Source: Fibrobacter sp. UBA7003 (GTDB lineage: Bacteria; Fibrobacterota; Fibrobacteria; Fibrobacterales; Fibrobacteraceae). Taken from it: a stretch of DNA of 64,000 bases. The DNA lies in contig DJXN01000007.1 in the NCBI GenBank assembly GCA_002449765.1, forward strand, positions 1 through 64,000. The letters are read 5' to 3'. The position numbers and the translations under genes are program-made. The notes under the pieces are model-generated. The model saw nothing but the letters and a program-made list of their open reading frames with translations. It ran no database searches and was not told the DNA's origin. Below, piece after piece: positions 42,871-51,645 of the stretch. Every line of letters begins with the position of its first letter. Positions within the stretch are counted from its first letter, which is position 1.

Positions 42871-44193
42871 TTACTTCACAAACGCGCCGTAGATGGCCTT
42901 GATGGCCTTCTCGGTATCGGCTTCGTCAACACCGGTGATGATGTTGATCTGCGAAGAACCCTGGTCGATGATGCGGACGTTCACCTTGTTCTCGGCGAGA
43001 GCGGTAAACAGCTTCGCGGCAACACCGATCTTGTTCGTCATGCCATGACCCACGGTAGCGATGAGCGCGATACCCGGGAACACCTTGATACGGTCGGGGC
43101 GCATCTGCTGCGTGATGTCTTCGAGGACCACGTCCTGCACGGCGTCGAGAGCCTTGCTATCCACCACGATGCTCATGGAGTCGATGGCGCTCGGGCACAG
43201 TTCGTAAGAAAGGCCTTCGCTTTCGAGCACGGCGAGCACGCGGCGACCGAAACCGACTTCCTTGTTCATCATGGACTTCTCGATGTAGATCATCGAGAAG
43301 CCCTTACGGCCGGCAACGCCCGTAATCGGGAGCTTTGCTTCTTCCGGAGTGGGGCCGATAATGGTGCCCGCGTCTTCGGGGCGGTTCGTGTTGCGGATGT
43401 TGATAGGAATCTTCTTCGCGCGGCACGGAGCGATAGATTCGTCGTGGAGCACAGAAGCGCCGGAGTAAGCGAGTTCGCGGATTTCGCGGTAGCTCACGTA
43501 TTCGATGGGCAGCGGATTTTCGACGATGCGCGGGTCAGCCATGAGCATGCCCGAAACGTCGGTCCAGTTTTCGTACTTGGCGGCATCGATGCCGTTAGCG
43601 AGGATGGCGCCCGTGATGTCGGAGCCGCCACGGCTGAAGGTCTTGACTTCGCCACGGAGGTTTGCGCCGTAGAAGCCCGGCAGCACGTAAAGCTGGTTCT
43701 CGTCAGACAAGGTCTTCGCGATGTCTTCGTAGGTCTTCGGGACAATGCGGTACTTGTCGTCGAAGGTGATCAGCGGGAACGTGTCGACGAAGTTTGCGCC
43801 CAGGTACTTGGCCATGAGGCGTGCACACAGGAATTCGCCACGGCTCACGAGGAAGTCGGTGCTGACGGATTCGGGGTGGTTCTTCAGCTTGTCTTCGAGG
43901 CTGTCGAGGTCTTCGGTCAGCTTGTCTTCGAGACCGAGGTCCTTGCAGATTTCGTCATAGCGCTGACGGATCAGGTTCCACGGGGTCGAAAAGTCGAGGC
44001 CCTTCGAGGCGAGGTCGTAGGTGCTATAGAGGAGGTCGGTAAGCTTTGTTTCCTTAGGATTGCGCTTGCCGGGGGCGGAAACGACGATGACCTTGCGGTT
44101 CTTGTCGGATTCAACGATGGCCTTGATCTTCTTGAACTGGCCGGCATCGGCGACAGAGCTGCCGCCGAACTTGCATACGATTCTTTGACTCAT
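42871..44193 (-). CDS. lysC: Aspartate kinase
   Basis: 440 aa from the ATG at 44193 (AAAGGA 5 bases upstream); the longer TTG-started frame lacks a ribosome site. It phosphorylates aspartate, the first step to lysine, threonine and methionine. Visible are the N-terminal KFGGSSVAD (8-16), FVDTFPLITFDD, the FSRGGSDITGAILA active-site loop, and SYREIRELAYSGA. Two C-terminal ACT domains (about 300-440; ITGVAGRKGFSMIYIEKS and VGHGMTNKIGVAAKLF) are for allosteric control by amino acids. There is no homoserine dehydrogenase fusion. It stands alone with a 260-base upstream region that may hold a structured leader. Confidence 0.95.
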   Translation of the reverse strand: MSQRIVCKFGGSSVADAGQFKKIKAIVESDKNRKVIVVSAPGKRNPKETKLTDLLYSTYDLASKGLDFSTPWNLIRQRYDEICKDLGLEDKLTEDLDSLEDKLKNHPESVSTDFLVSRGEFLCARLMAKYLGANFVDTFPLITFDDKYRIVPKTYEDIAKTLSDENQLYVLPGFYGANLRGEVKTFSRGGSDITGAILANGIDAAKYENWTDVSGMLMADPRIVENPLPIEYVSYREIRELAYSGASVLHDESIAPCRAKKIPINIRNTNRPEDAGTIIGPTPEEAKLPITGVAGRKGFSMIYIEKSMMNKEVGFGRRVLAVLESEGLSYELCPSAIDSMSIVVDSKALDAVQDVVLEDITQQMRPDRIKVFPGIALIATVGHGMTNKIGVAAKLFTALAENKVNVRIIDQGSSQINIITGVDEADTEKAIKAIYGAFVK

Positions 44194-44350
44194 TTTTTCC
44201 TTTCGGGCCACCAAACCTCTCGGCTTCGAGCGCAGTCACTTTCCTCGCGACCGTCGTGCCCAAGCCTACCCATCTGGCCAGCCACTTGGTTTTTGTGTCT
44301 ATGTCTGCGACGGCATTTTACCGCCGCGCGGGCGACAAGATAGAAAAATG
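44194..44350 (-). other. GC-rich leader region upstream of lysC
   Basis: Read on the minus strand, it contains a GCGGCGG..CCGTCGC hairpin (7 bp with one G-T pair), a CCAAG..CTTGG pair and a CTCG-AAGC-CGAG hairpin before the ribosome site. It does not match the lysine, SAM-I or cobalamin riboswitch consensus as far as I can tell. It may be an untranslated structured leader or simply a promoter region. Confidence 0.3.
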
Positions 44351-44456
44351 GGGAGTGCGCGGCAAGGTTTTGTAAAAATTGCGCCGTAAATGTAAAAAAA
44401 CGGCATCGGCAGGGAACAAAATGGCGTTTCAATCGTTTTTAGGGTAGGAGACACCC

Positions 44457-45374
44457 ATGAAACAACCGAACGAACTGCTGAACATCGCCGCAAAATCTTC
44501 CGTCCCCGTCCTCATCCAGGGAGAATCGGGCGCCGGGAAAGAAGTCGCCGCACGCTACATCCACGAACACGGCCACCGCAAGCACGGTCCCTTCATCGCC
44601 GTCAACTGCGCGGCACTTTCGCAGAACCTTATCGAGAGCACGCTGGAAGGTTCGATAAAGGGCGCATACACCGGCTCCGAAAGCGACCAGAAGGGAATCG
44701 TGCGAGCCGCGAACGGAGGGACCCTTTTCCTCGACGAAATCGGGGAGCTGCCCCTGGAGGCGCAAAGCAAGCTGCTGCGGATACTGCAGGAACGCACGGT
44801 AATGCCCATCGGAAGCACCCGGAGCATCCCCGTCGATTTCAGGCTCGTCTGCGCCACCAACAGGAACCTCAAGGAGGAAATCTCCGCAAAGCGATTCCGC
44901 GAAGACCTCTTTTTCAGGTTGAACGTATTCCCGGTGCAGATCCTTCCCCTGCGCGAACGCGACGATTTCGACGACATCGCCACGTCAATATGGAACGGTA
45001 TTCTCGATAACGTAAGCACGGCCACCCTCGAAGAGATTCCAAACAAGCTCACCGCCTACAACCTCGCGGCGCTACAGCGGTTCAGCTGGCCCGGCAACGT
45101 GCGGCAGCTGAAAAACGTATTGCAGCGGTTCGCCCTCCTCTGTCCGCACGGAATCAAGCTCGAAGAAATCCTCGAAGAAGAATTCGCCACGCCGGCGGTA
45201 TTCGATTCCAAAAAGAACATCATGCGCATCTGGACAAGGCGACGCAAAAACGCCCCCGACTGGGACATCATCAAGGACGCCCTGGATTCATGCGACTGGA
45301 ACAAGTGCAAGGCTTCAAGGAAACTCGGCATCAGCAGGGGCTGCCTCTGCTACCAGATACAGAAGCACGGATAG
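44457..45374 (+). CDS. Sigma-54-dependent activator without sensor domain
   Basis: 305 aa. The AAA+ domain begins almost at the start: Walker A GESGAGKE (22-29), the sigma-54 contact loop GAYTGS (69-74; usually GAFTGA), and Walker B TLFLDEIGELP (89-99). The R-finger region (FREDLFFRLNVFPVQILPLRER) and RFSWPGNVRQLKN follow. The C-terminal Fis-type helix-turn-helix (KCKASRKLGISRGCLCYQIQ) binds DNA. With no receiver, GAF or PAS domain it resembles PspF in layout, so control is probably by a partner protein or by expression. Target genes unknown; the adjacent PorQ-like gene converges with it. The start is just upstream of the domain. Confidence 0.9.
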   Translation: MKQPNELLNIAAKSSVPVLIQGESGAGKEVAARYIHEHGHRKHGPFIAVNCAALSQNLIESTLEGSIKGAYTGSESDQKGIVRAANGGTLFLDEIGELPLEAQSKLLRILQERTVMPIGSTRSIPVDFRLVCATNRNLKEEISAKRFREDLFFRLNVFPVQILPLRERDDFDDIATSIWNGILDNVSTATLEEIPNKLTAYNLAALQRFSWPGNVRQLKNVLQRFALLCPHGIKLEEILEEEFATPAVFDSKKNIMRIWTRRRKNAPDWDIIKDALDSCDWNKCKASRKLGISRGCLCYQIQKHG

Positions 45375-45382
45375 CGAGAAGG

Positions 45383-46330
45383 CTAGAATCTGTAGCTCAC
45401 TCCGAGGTAATGGTTGCCCGAAGCGAGAGCCGGACGCGGCGAATAACCGTAATCGAACACGCAGGAACCGAAGGCAATGCCGATACCCGCACTCAGACCG
45501 TCCTCGGTTTCGGGGCGCAACGCATAGCCGGCGCGAAGCGAAACGAATTCCTGATACGAAATTTCGCCACCGAAGCGCCATTCAAAATCTTCCATGTCGG
45601 CACGCCTGTAGATATCGGCGGAGAGGTGCACGTCCCACATGCTTTCCAGGTGCAGGAGGCTACCTACAGGAATGGAACCCATGATTCCCGCCTGCAAGGC
45701 CATCGGGGCGGCTTCATGTTCGCCGCTGTATTCGCTTTCGGTCACGTAGCCGAAATTCGTAACCGCCGCACCGAACGCGACAAAGCGGTTCACACGGTAG
45801 GATGCGCCCGCATCGGCCAAAATGCCTAGCGTCGATTCATCGTCGATCGCCTGGTAGGCAAAACGCGTCTGCAACGACCATGCGAACGGGCGGCCGTGAT
45901 TGCCGATTCCCGCCTGGGCCGCCCAAGCATAGGCCGAATAGTCCGACGTGACGAATCCTTCCTCGTCGCGGCCCTCGATATCGCCATAGCCCAGGAACTC
46001 GAGCCCCATCGAAAGCACGAACAGGTCATTGAGTGGAAGCCCGTAGTAAATGGAGACAAAGTTGTCTGCACCCGCATCGCCAAAGACAATCTGGCTGAAC
46101 CCTATCTCCGCCTGCGAGACGGTCGTGGCGGCCAGCGGGTTGCGCGTCAGTTCGGAGAGGCGCACAGGCGAGGCGACACCCGCACCGGAGAGGGCTGCAC
46201 TTCGAGGCGAAGCCTGCATCGAGAGGAACTTCATCGTCGTGCCCCCGAGCCCCGTATTCCAGTAGCGGCCGCTCGCGGCAAACGCGGCGACGCTTAGCAG
46301 AAGCAGGGGCAGGAGGATTTTCTTGGACAT
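45383..46330 (-). CDS. PorQ/PorV-like outer-membrane protein
   Basis: 315 aa from the ATG at 46330. A signal peptide (ILLPLLLLSVAAFA) precedes the PorV/PorQ-family opening MKFLSMQASPRSAALSGAGV. The rest is an outer-membrane beta-barrel with alternating strands and a C-terminal aromatic residue (HYLGVSYRF). In Bacteroidetes, PorV and PorQ belong to the type IX secretion system, moving cargo to the surface. In Fibrobacter the same families occur, consistent with export of its fibre-degrading proteins; that link is inferred. A TATCTT box 7 bases before the ATG and no ribosome site suggest a leaderless start. It ends 8 bases from the convergent activator gene. Confidence 0.82.
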   Translation of the reverse strand: MSKKILLPLLLLSVAAFAASGRYWNTGLGGTTMKFLSMQASPRSAALSGAGVASPVRLSELTRNPLAATTVSQAEIGFSQIVFGDAGADNFVSIYYGLPLNDLFVLSMGLEFLGYGDIEGRDEEGFVTSDYSAYAWAAQAGIGNHGRPFAWSLQTRFAYQAIDDESTLGILADAGASYRVNRFVAFGAAVTNFGYVTESEYSGEHEAAPMALQAGIMGSIPVGSLLHLESMWDVHLSADIYRRADMEDFEWRFGGEISYQEFVSLRAGYALRPETEDGLSAGIGIAFGSCVFDYGYSPRPALASGNHYLGVSYRF

Positions 46331-46349
46331 ATGGGACAAGATACAAAAA

Positions 46350-47882
46350 TTAGCCGCGCCAGCCTTCCATGATCTTCATGCAGCCGGCAAGGAGCTCGGC
46401 GGAACGTTCCTTGTCGCCCGTTTCCACGTAGCAACGGAACTCAGGAGCGTTGCCGCTCGGGCGCAGGTGCACAATATCGCCGGAATCGAACTCCATGCGG
46501 TAGCCGTCGGTCTCGTCGATGGAGACGATGTCGCCGTGGAAGGGTGCGGGCATCTTGCCGTCGGCACCGGGCTTCGCGAAACGGCTCGGCTTCGCGGTCA
46601 GCGCGCCGAAAAGCTTTTCGCCGAGTTTCTGCTCGCGGATTTCGGCAAGCTTCGCCTTCGATGTCGCGGTCGGGAATTCCTTGAGGCGGTCGCTGAGCGT
46701 AAAGCGCTTCGGGAGTTTCTTCAGGAGGTCGACGACGCAGAGGCGTTCTTCGCGCACGCGCACCATCACGGCAAGCATCGGGAGCAGCGCGTCGCGAGTC
46801 GGGAGAGCCGGGAGCGTTCGCGTGCCATCCTCGAATTTGCGCGTGAGGTCCGTCTGCAGCAAAAAGCCGCCGTTCGCCTCGTAGCCAGCGACAGAGACGT
46901 TTGCATCCACCAGGCTTTCCATGCCGGCAATCACGTACGGGCTACCGATGCGGGTGCGGCAAATTTTCTCGAAGCTGCCGCATTTTTCGAGCGACGTGTT
47001 GCAACTCACCGGAGTTGCAATGCGCTTGATGCCAAGCGCCTGGGCAGCGAGGATGCCCAGCACGTCGCCACGCAGCCACATGCCGGTATCGTCTGCCAAA
47101 AGCGGGCGGTCAGAGTCGCCGTCGGTGCTGAAAATCGCATCGACAAAATCCTTGTGTGCGAAATCGCGGGCAAGGTCTTCGTCTTCCTTGCGGATAGCTT
47201 CCGTATCGACCGGGATAAACGTCTCGCTGCGGGCGAAGGGCTTCACCGTGGCGCCCAAGCTTTCGAGCACCTTCACCACGATGTCGCGGCCCACGGCGGA
47301 ATGCTGGTACACGCCGATGGTGAGGCCCAAGAGAGCCCTGCTGCCGAAGAACGCAGGGTAGCGCTTCAGGTAGTTCTCTTCCGCTTCCATCTCCACGGCG
47401 GGGAGTTCCGGGGCATTCTTCAGCATGCCGCTTGCATCGAAAATCGCCTCGTCAAAGTCGACGGACTGCGAAACGATTCCCTGTTCGTCCTTCTTGGAAA
47501 TCTCGCCCTGCGGGTGGTTGAACTTGATGCCGTTACGGTCTGCGGGGATGTGGCTGCCCGTGACCATGATGGTCGGGAGCGCCTTGTCGATGCCGTACAG
47601 CGCAATCGCCGGACTCGGGATGCGGCCGCAGTACACGACCTTCCACGCGCTGTCCTCGCCCGCCTTCACGAGCGCCTTCAAAATGCGTTCCGTACTCGGG
47701 CGCAGGTCGCCCGCAATCGCAATCGTGCGTTCGCACTTGTAGCTCGCCTCACAGTACTTGATAAAGCAGCGCGCGTAAACATAGCACACGCGGTCCGTCA
47801 TCGCCGTCACCAGACCGCGCGCACCGCTCGTACCGAATGCCACGCCGGACTCTTTCATCACATCTTGCATCGAAATGCTCAT
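46350..47882 (-). CDS. Phosphohexomutase (phosphomannomutase/phosphoglucomutase family)
   Basis: 510 aa alpha-D-phosphohexomutase that interconverts hexose 6- and 1-phosphates. The catalytic serine is Ser110 in MVTGSHIP. The metal loop DGDSDRP has Asp254, 256 and 258. The sugar-binding loop is GYEANGGF (near 365) and the phosphate-binding loop is RPSGNAPEFR (near 478). Four domains are present at normal length. GAGAGG precedes the ATG. It follows the DNA glycosylase gene by 39 bases and probably ends the long operon starting at 55237. Whether mannose or glucose phosphate is preferred cannot be read from the sequence. Confidence 0.92.
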   Translation of the reverse strand: MSISMQDVMKESGVAFGTSGARGLVTAMTDRVCYVYARCFIKYCEASYKCERTIAIAGDLRPSTERILKALVKAGEDSAWKVVYCGRIPSPAIALYGIDKALPTIMVTGSHIPADRNGIKFNHPQGEISKKDEQGIVSQSVDFDEAIFDASGMLKNAPELPAVEMEAEENYLKRYPAFFGSRALLGLTIGVYQHSAVGRDIVVKVLESLGATVKPFARSETFIPVDTEAIRKEDEDLARDFAHKDFVDAIFSTDGDSDRPLLADDTGMWLRGDVLGILAAQALGIKRIATPVSCNTSLEKCGSFEKICRTRIGSPYVIAGMESLVDANVSVAGYEANGGFLLQTDLTRKFEDGTRTLPALPTRDALLPMLAVMVRVREERLCVVDLLKKLPKRFTLSDRLKEFPTATSKAKLAEIREQKLGEKLFGALTAKPSRFAKPGADGKMPAPFHGDIVSIDETDGYRMEFDSGDIVHLRPSGNAPEFRCYVETGDKERSAELLAGCMKIMEGWRG

Positions 47883-47921
47883 AAAAAACCTCTCGGGAAC
47901 AAAAATACAAATTTGCGGTCG

Positions 47922-48413
47922 CTACAGAATCGCCCGATAAGCCTCGACAAGCTTTTCCATCGAGACGGCGCAGTTCGCGGGCGATGTCGAGGGCAGCTTC
48001 ACGGCATCGATTCCCACTTCGGCAGCGCAGTATTTTTGGTACAGCCTGTAAGCCGTGGCGCCCGTGCAAAAGATGCGCGAAACCTTCGAGGCCTTCACGA
48101 GACCGCTTATTTTGTTCGGAACCACGTCCTCGATGCTCGTATCGCTCGCGCCTACGATAGTGCAGCTTTCCAGCACATCCCAGAGCGCAACATGGTGCTT
48201 TTTGAGCATGACTTTTTTCTGTGGAATGGTCGCAGGGGCATCTTCGCCCAGGACGGCGGCAAGCACTTTCCAGAACCGGTTCTGCGGATGCCCGTAATAG
48301 AACCCCACCTCGCGCGACTTGGGCGAGGGAATCGACCCCAGCAGAAGCACACGCGATTCCCGGTCGTAAACCGCCGGAAACTCGTGCGACACCCTTTCCC
48401 GTTCAAGCGCCAT
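47922..48413 (-). CDS. Hypoxanthine/uracil-DNA glycosylase family 6-like
   Basis: 163 aa. The motif GSIPSPKSREVGFYYGHPQNRFWKV-type segment (two parts: LLLGSIPSPKSREVG and YYGHPQNRFW) is that of DNA-deoxyinosine glycosylases (UDG family 6), which remove hypoxanthine from DNA. The C-terminal LPSTSPAN is the second active-site motif. The length is normal (about 160-170 aa). It starts two bases after the stop of the lipoprotein gene upstream, with a weak ribosome site, so it is probably cotranscribed with it. Alternative: a family 4/5-like uracil-DNA glycosylase. Confidence 0.88.
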   Translation of the reverse strand: MALERERVSHEFPAVYDRESRVLLLGSIPSPKSREVGFYYGHPQNRFWKVLAAVLGEDAPATIPQKKVMLKKHHVALWDVLESCTIVGASDTSIEDVVPNKISGLVKASKVSRIFCTGATAYRLYQKYCAAEVGIDAVKLPSTSPANCAVSMEKLVEAYRAIL

Positions 48414-48415
48414 CG

Positions 48416-49027
48416 TTACGGTTTCCCGCCATAGATAATGTAGTCGCCGTTCGCGTCGGTAAACTTGATTGCCCCTCCCGTATGTTCAAAACGGTAGGCG
48501 GGCCTTTGTCTGGGGAACCGGTCATCCTGTACAAGATAAAAGCCGTTGTCTATCCTGACATAGCTCCCGACGAACCTTGCCGAATCGGAACTGCACCGTT
48601 CCAGTTCCAGGGTATCGAGGTCATTGCCCTTCCTGTCGCTCAGTATCGCCCCGCAGGTCGAGGAGTACTTGTCGAGATCTTCGTAGCGAATGGTATAGTC
48701 GTCCGTTTCGGCCTTCTGGGGTAAAGTGTCCTGCACGGAACTGTTTCCCTTTCCACGCCAGTACGAATTCATCCTTACCGGATAGTAGCTTGCATCCTTC
48801 GTCCAGTGGAAATCGTCGTCCCATCCCATCAGGTGATGGTCGTGTTCCTCCCCCCATTGCTCGAGCGCTACGCTCACGAGGGCCGTAGAATCGTCGACGA
48901 GTCCCACGAATCTCCAGGTATGGCCTTCCTTTTCAATCTCGTAATCCGTCATGGAACAGCCGGCCAGTAGCATTGCACACAGGAGGGCGGGAACTGCCAG
49001 GAACTTCACGAAGCGAGCATTTCTCAT
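48416..49027 (-). CDS. Hypothetical lipoprotein
   Basis: 203 aa; signal peptide with lipobox LLAGC. The mature protein is mixed alpha/beta, contains a CGAILSDRKG and CSSD pair of cysteines, and ends in two short Gly-rich strands (GGAIKFTDANGDYIIYGG). It overlaps the FISUMP gene upstream by four bases (ATGA), so it is made with the two cysteine-repeat lipoproteins. It lacks a FISUMP domain. No family recognised. Confidence 0.75.
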   Translation of the reverse strand: MRNARFVKFLAVPALLCAMLLAGCSMTDYEIEKEGHTWRFVGLVDDSTALVSVALEQWGEEHDHHLMGWDDDFHWTKDASYYPVRMNSYWRGKGNSSVQDTLPQKAETDDYTIRYEDLDKYSSTCGAILSDRKGNDLDTLELERCSSDSARFVGSYVRIDNGFYLVQDDRFPRQRPAYRFEHTGGAIKFTDANGDYIIYGGKP

Positions 49028-51645
49028 TCTTCCCTCCTGTCGCTAACGCAAATCGCCTGCACCATCGGGTAGAGGTCCTTGGGGCATTCGACAATCCCGC
49101 TCATAATGCCCTTCTCTCCATACCAGCCGTTGTCCGCCTTGGCATATTCAAAGCAGTACTGCGTCTCCGAATCCTTTTCCGTGCTGGTCCACACGAAGCT
49201 GTACTCTACATCGAAAGTCCCGTAATCGCCGGAATCCTTCTTCTGCCTTACCCGCAGCGCGCGATCCTTCGCGATACTGAACCAATCCGCATAATTCTGG
49301 TACAGCCATTCATCCGCGCTCGGGATGTGCGACCCCTCGGGGCAGAAGTCCTTCGCCTGTTCCCAGGTCGTGTAGGAATTCTCGTTGTAATGGTTGAATA
49401 CCACGTCGACCGTAGACGTACCCCAGTCCGAAACGCAGCTGATTCCGGTGATAGTCGCATCCGGGCAACCGGTCGATTCCACCACCTGCTGCTTCCAGTC
49501 CGTAAAGTAGGCATCGAACGATGCGCTTTTCCCATCAACCGCGTCAAGCGCCACGGCACTGTCGCCGATCGCGGCACGAATCACCATCTCCCCCCTAAGA
49601 TCGTTCAATGTCATGCCACCCGTGATTTCGAACGGCACACCTGTTTCCGGAACGACCGACTGGAGGACCAATAACCCGTATTTGTCTCCGCTGCTGCTCA
49701 GACCGCTAATGTAGAACGAGTATTTCCATCCATTCCTGGTTATGATATAGTCACCATTCTCGTATATGCCGCCGGCCACGTCTCTCGGATCATGGATATC
49801 CGCAAAGGCTGCATACTTCATTTCGTAGCGCACCTGTCCCCATCCGTAGTTCGCCTCCGTGAACTTTTCGACGCAGCCGTAAAGCGCAGTGTCAGCTTCG
49901 TCCCAGAAGATGGATGTCCGGTCCGTGCCATTGAAGCAAAGGTCCGGCTTGTACTTGTTGCGCACTATCGCCCTGTGCACCTTGAGCTCATAATCGGTGG
50001 CCTTCTCCCATACCGGGAAGCCGCACTTGTAGCCCACGCCGCCATATTCGACAACCTCGCCCTCGTTCGCCATCTCGCAAAGGTTGCCGTTCCTTACAGG
50101 TTCCGCAATGTCCGTATAAGACGGGACTTCCCAGTGGGAACCCGAGAATCCGGCCCTGGCCCTGCAGATATACAGGGTTCCATCGTACTTCTTCACATAG
50201 CCGGCAAGTTCCGGCTTGCATTCGTCTCCGTAGTAGTCTGGTATCAGGACCTCTTCCCATTTCGAGCCAGACCTGGGCCATTCATCCGGCCTGCATATAA
50301 AGTAGCCGACTGAATCATGGTGGGCCTTCTTGCCTCTCCCCAGGCTGTCGCATTCGCCCAGGAAATAGGTATTCCTGTCGCTTTCCTTCCACACCGAATC
50401 CTTGCACAGGTAATACTTGCCTTCGATCAGGGCCATTTCGCCAGAGCGCCCGCCATTGCACAGGCCCTCGTGCTTACGGACAAAGATGTTCACCGGATCG
50501 CTCCATTGGTCATCCAAGGGCACCTTCCATTCCCAGATGACCCTGGAAAGCCAATCCTCGTGGCTGGCACAGACGTAGTAAACCGAATCGTAAAGGACGC
50601 TGTCGCCTTCGACTTCGCCCTTGCATTCGCCGTAAAGGTAGAGGAGCCCCTGCTTTTCGGGCATCTTCCTCCATTCCGTCTTTGCCGAGTCACATATGTA
50701 CACCACGTGCCCGGAGCTGGCCGTATCACGCAGGGCGGGAGTGCACACGCCAATATCCATCTCGAAATCCGTCATCAGGCGCCACTTGTACTTGTTCTCG
50801 TATTCAGGATTGTCGCATACAAATACCTTCCCGTAATGGGCGCTCTCCTTGTTCGTCACGCTCGCGGTATCCTTGAAATTCGAGCTATCGCATGACGGAA
50901 GCCCGAACGACTTTATCCAGAAATCCTCCCACCTGTTGCGGTTGAAGAGGGTGTCCCCAATCTCGGTTTCCGAAAAGAAGTCTCGCCAAGTCTTGTCTTC
51001 GCCCATGGCATCGCGCAGTTTCATGTAATTGGCATAGAAGGCGGTATCGGGCTTTTCGATAATGCATATCTGGTTGATATAGACCGTCATGGATAAATCG
51101 CCCTGGGTGTCGTAATCGAGCAGTGAACGGATTTCGCGGTTCGCTTTCCGCCTTGCGCCCTCGAGATCGAACCCGTCTTCCTGTACCAGGAATTCGATAC
51201 GCTTGCTTTGCAGCGCTTCCGACAGGGAAAGCACCGTCACGCTGTCCTTGTCAATATCGACATACTGCACAAAGTCCATCTTGAGTCCGCTGGAAGAATC
51301 CGCGTAGACGCAGGTAAACTTTATGCGCAATAGCGACGAAGCGAGATCCAACGAGTCGGAGGCAAAGGAAGTCGCACCGTTACGGTGGCGCACGAGTTTC
51401 ACGTCGACCTTCCCGATGGAATCGAGACGCTCGTCAAGCAGCGTCACCTCGACAGCGACAGGGACAAGGCGCACGTGCAGGTAAAATCCTCCCTGCAAGG
51501 CGGTCCAGCGGCTTTCGGGATAGATGTTCCCCTCGATATGCCTGCCGCCCGAAACCGAATCGCCGCCCTCCCCGCCGCAAGCGACAAGGAATACGGACAC
51601 CGAAAGCGCGGCCATCAGCAAAAGCATTTTCACGAAGTTCCGCAT
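49024..51645 (-). CDS. FISUMP-type lipoprotein with seven two-cysteine repeats
   Basis: 873 aa from the ATG at 51645; a second ATG directly before it is equally possible, and GGAGGA lies upstream. Lipobox FLVAC is followed by GGEGGDS. An N-terminal domain (about 30-260) precedes roughly seven tandem units of about 40-55 residues. Each has one cysteine at the start (G.C) and a second in a strand (Y.(V/I/L)C....W), e.g. YYLCKDSVWKE, YFICRPDEW, LYICRARAG. The C-terminal 160 residues carry a FISUMP-like module (FCPEGSHIPSADEWLY, FVWTSTEKDSETQYCFEY). It overlaps its neighbours by one and four bases. Probably a disulfide-rich surface protein; function unknown. Confidence 0.85.
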   Translation of the reverse strand: MRNFVKMLLLMAALSVSVFLVACGGEGGDSVSGGRHIEGNIYPESRWTALQGGFYLHVRLVPVAVEVTLLDERLDSIGKVDVKLVRHRNGATSFASDSLDLASSLLRIKFTCVYADSSSGLKMDFVQYVDIDKDSVTVLSLSEALQSKRIEFLVQEDGFDLEGARRKANREIRSLLDYDTQGDLSMTVYINQICIIEKPDTAFYANYMKLRDAMGEDKTWRDFFSETEIGDTLFNRNRWEDFWIKSFGLPSCDSSNFKDTASVTNKESAHYGKVFVCDNPEYENKYKWRLMTDFEMDIGVCTPALRDTASSGHVVYICDSAKTEWRKMPEKQGLLYLYGECKGEVEGDSVLYDSVYYVCASHEDWLSRVIWEWKVPLDDQWSDPVNIFVRKHEGLCNGGRSGEMALIEGKYYLCKDSVWKESDRNTYFLGECDSLGRGKKAHHDSVGYFICRPDEWPRSGSKWEEVLIPDYYGDECKPELAGYVKKYDGTLYICRARAGFSGSHWEVPSYTDIAEPVRNGNLCEMANEGEVVEYGGVGYKCGFPVWEKATDYELKVHRAIVRNKYKPDLCFNGTDRTSIFWDEADTALYGCVEKFTEANYGWGQVRYEMKYAAFADIHDPRDVAGGIYENGDYIITRNGWKYSFYISGLSSSGDKYGLLVLQSVVPETGVPFEITGGMTLNDLRGEMVIRAAIGDSAVALDAVDGKSASFDAYFTDWKQQVVESTGCPDATITGISCVSDWGTSTVDVVFNHYNENSYTTWEQAKDFCPEGSHIPSADEWLYQNYADWFSIAKDRALRVRQKKDSGDYGTFDVEYSFVWTSTEKDSETQYCFEYAKADNGWYGEKGIMSGIVECPKDLYPMVQAICVSDRREE

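Noticed and set aside
44194..44350. RNase P RNA, because GAGGAAAGT occurs on the minus strand
   Set aside because: The invariant CC after that motif, the other conserved regions and the required length are missing.
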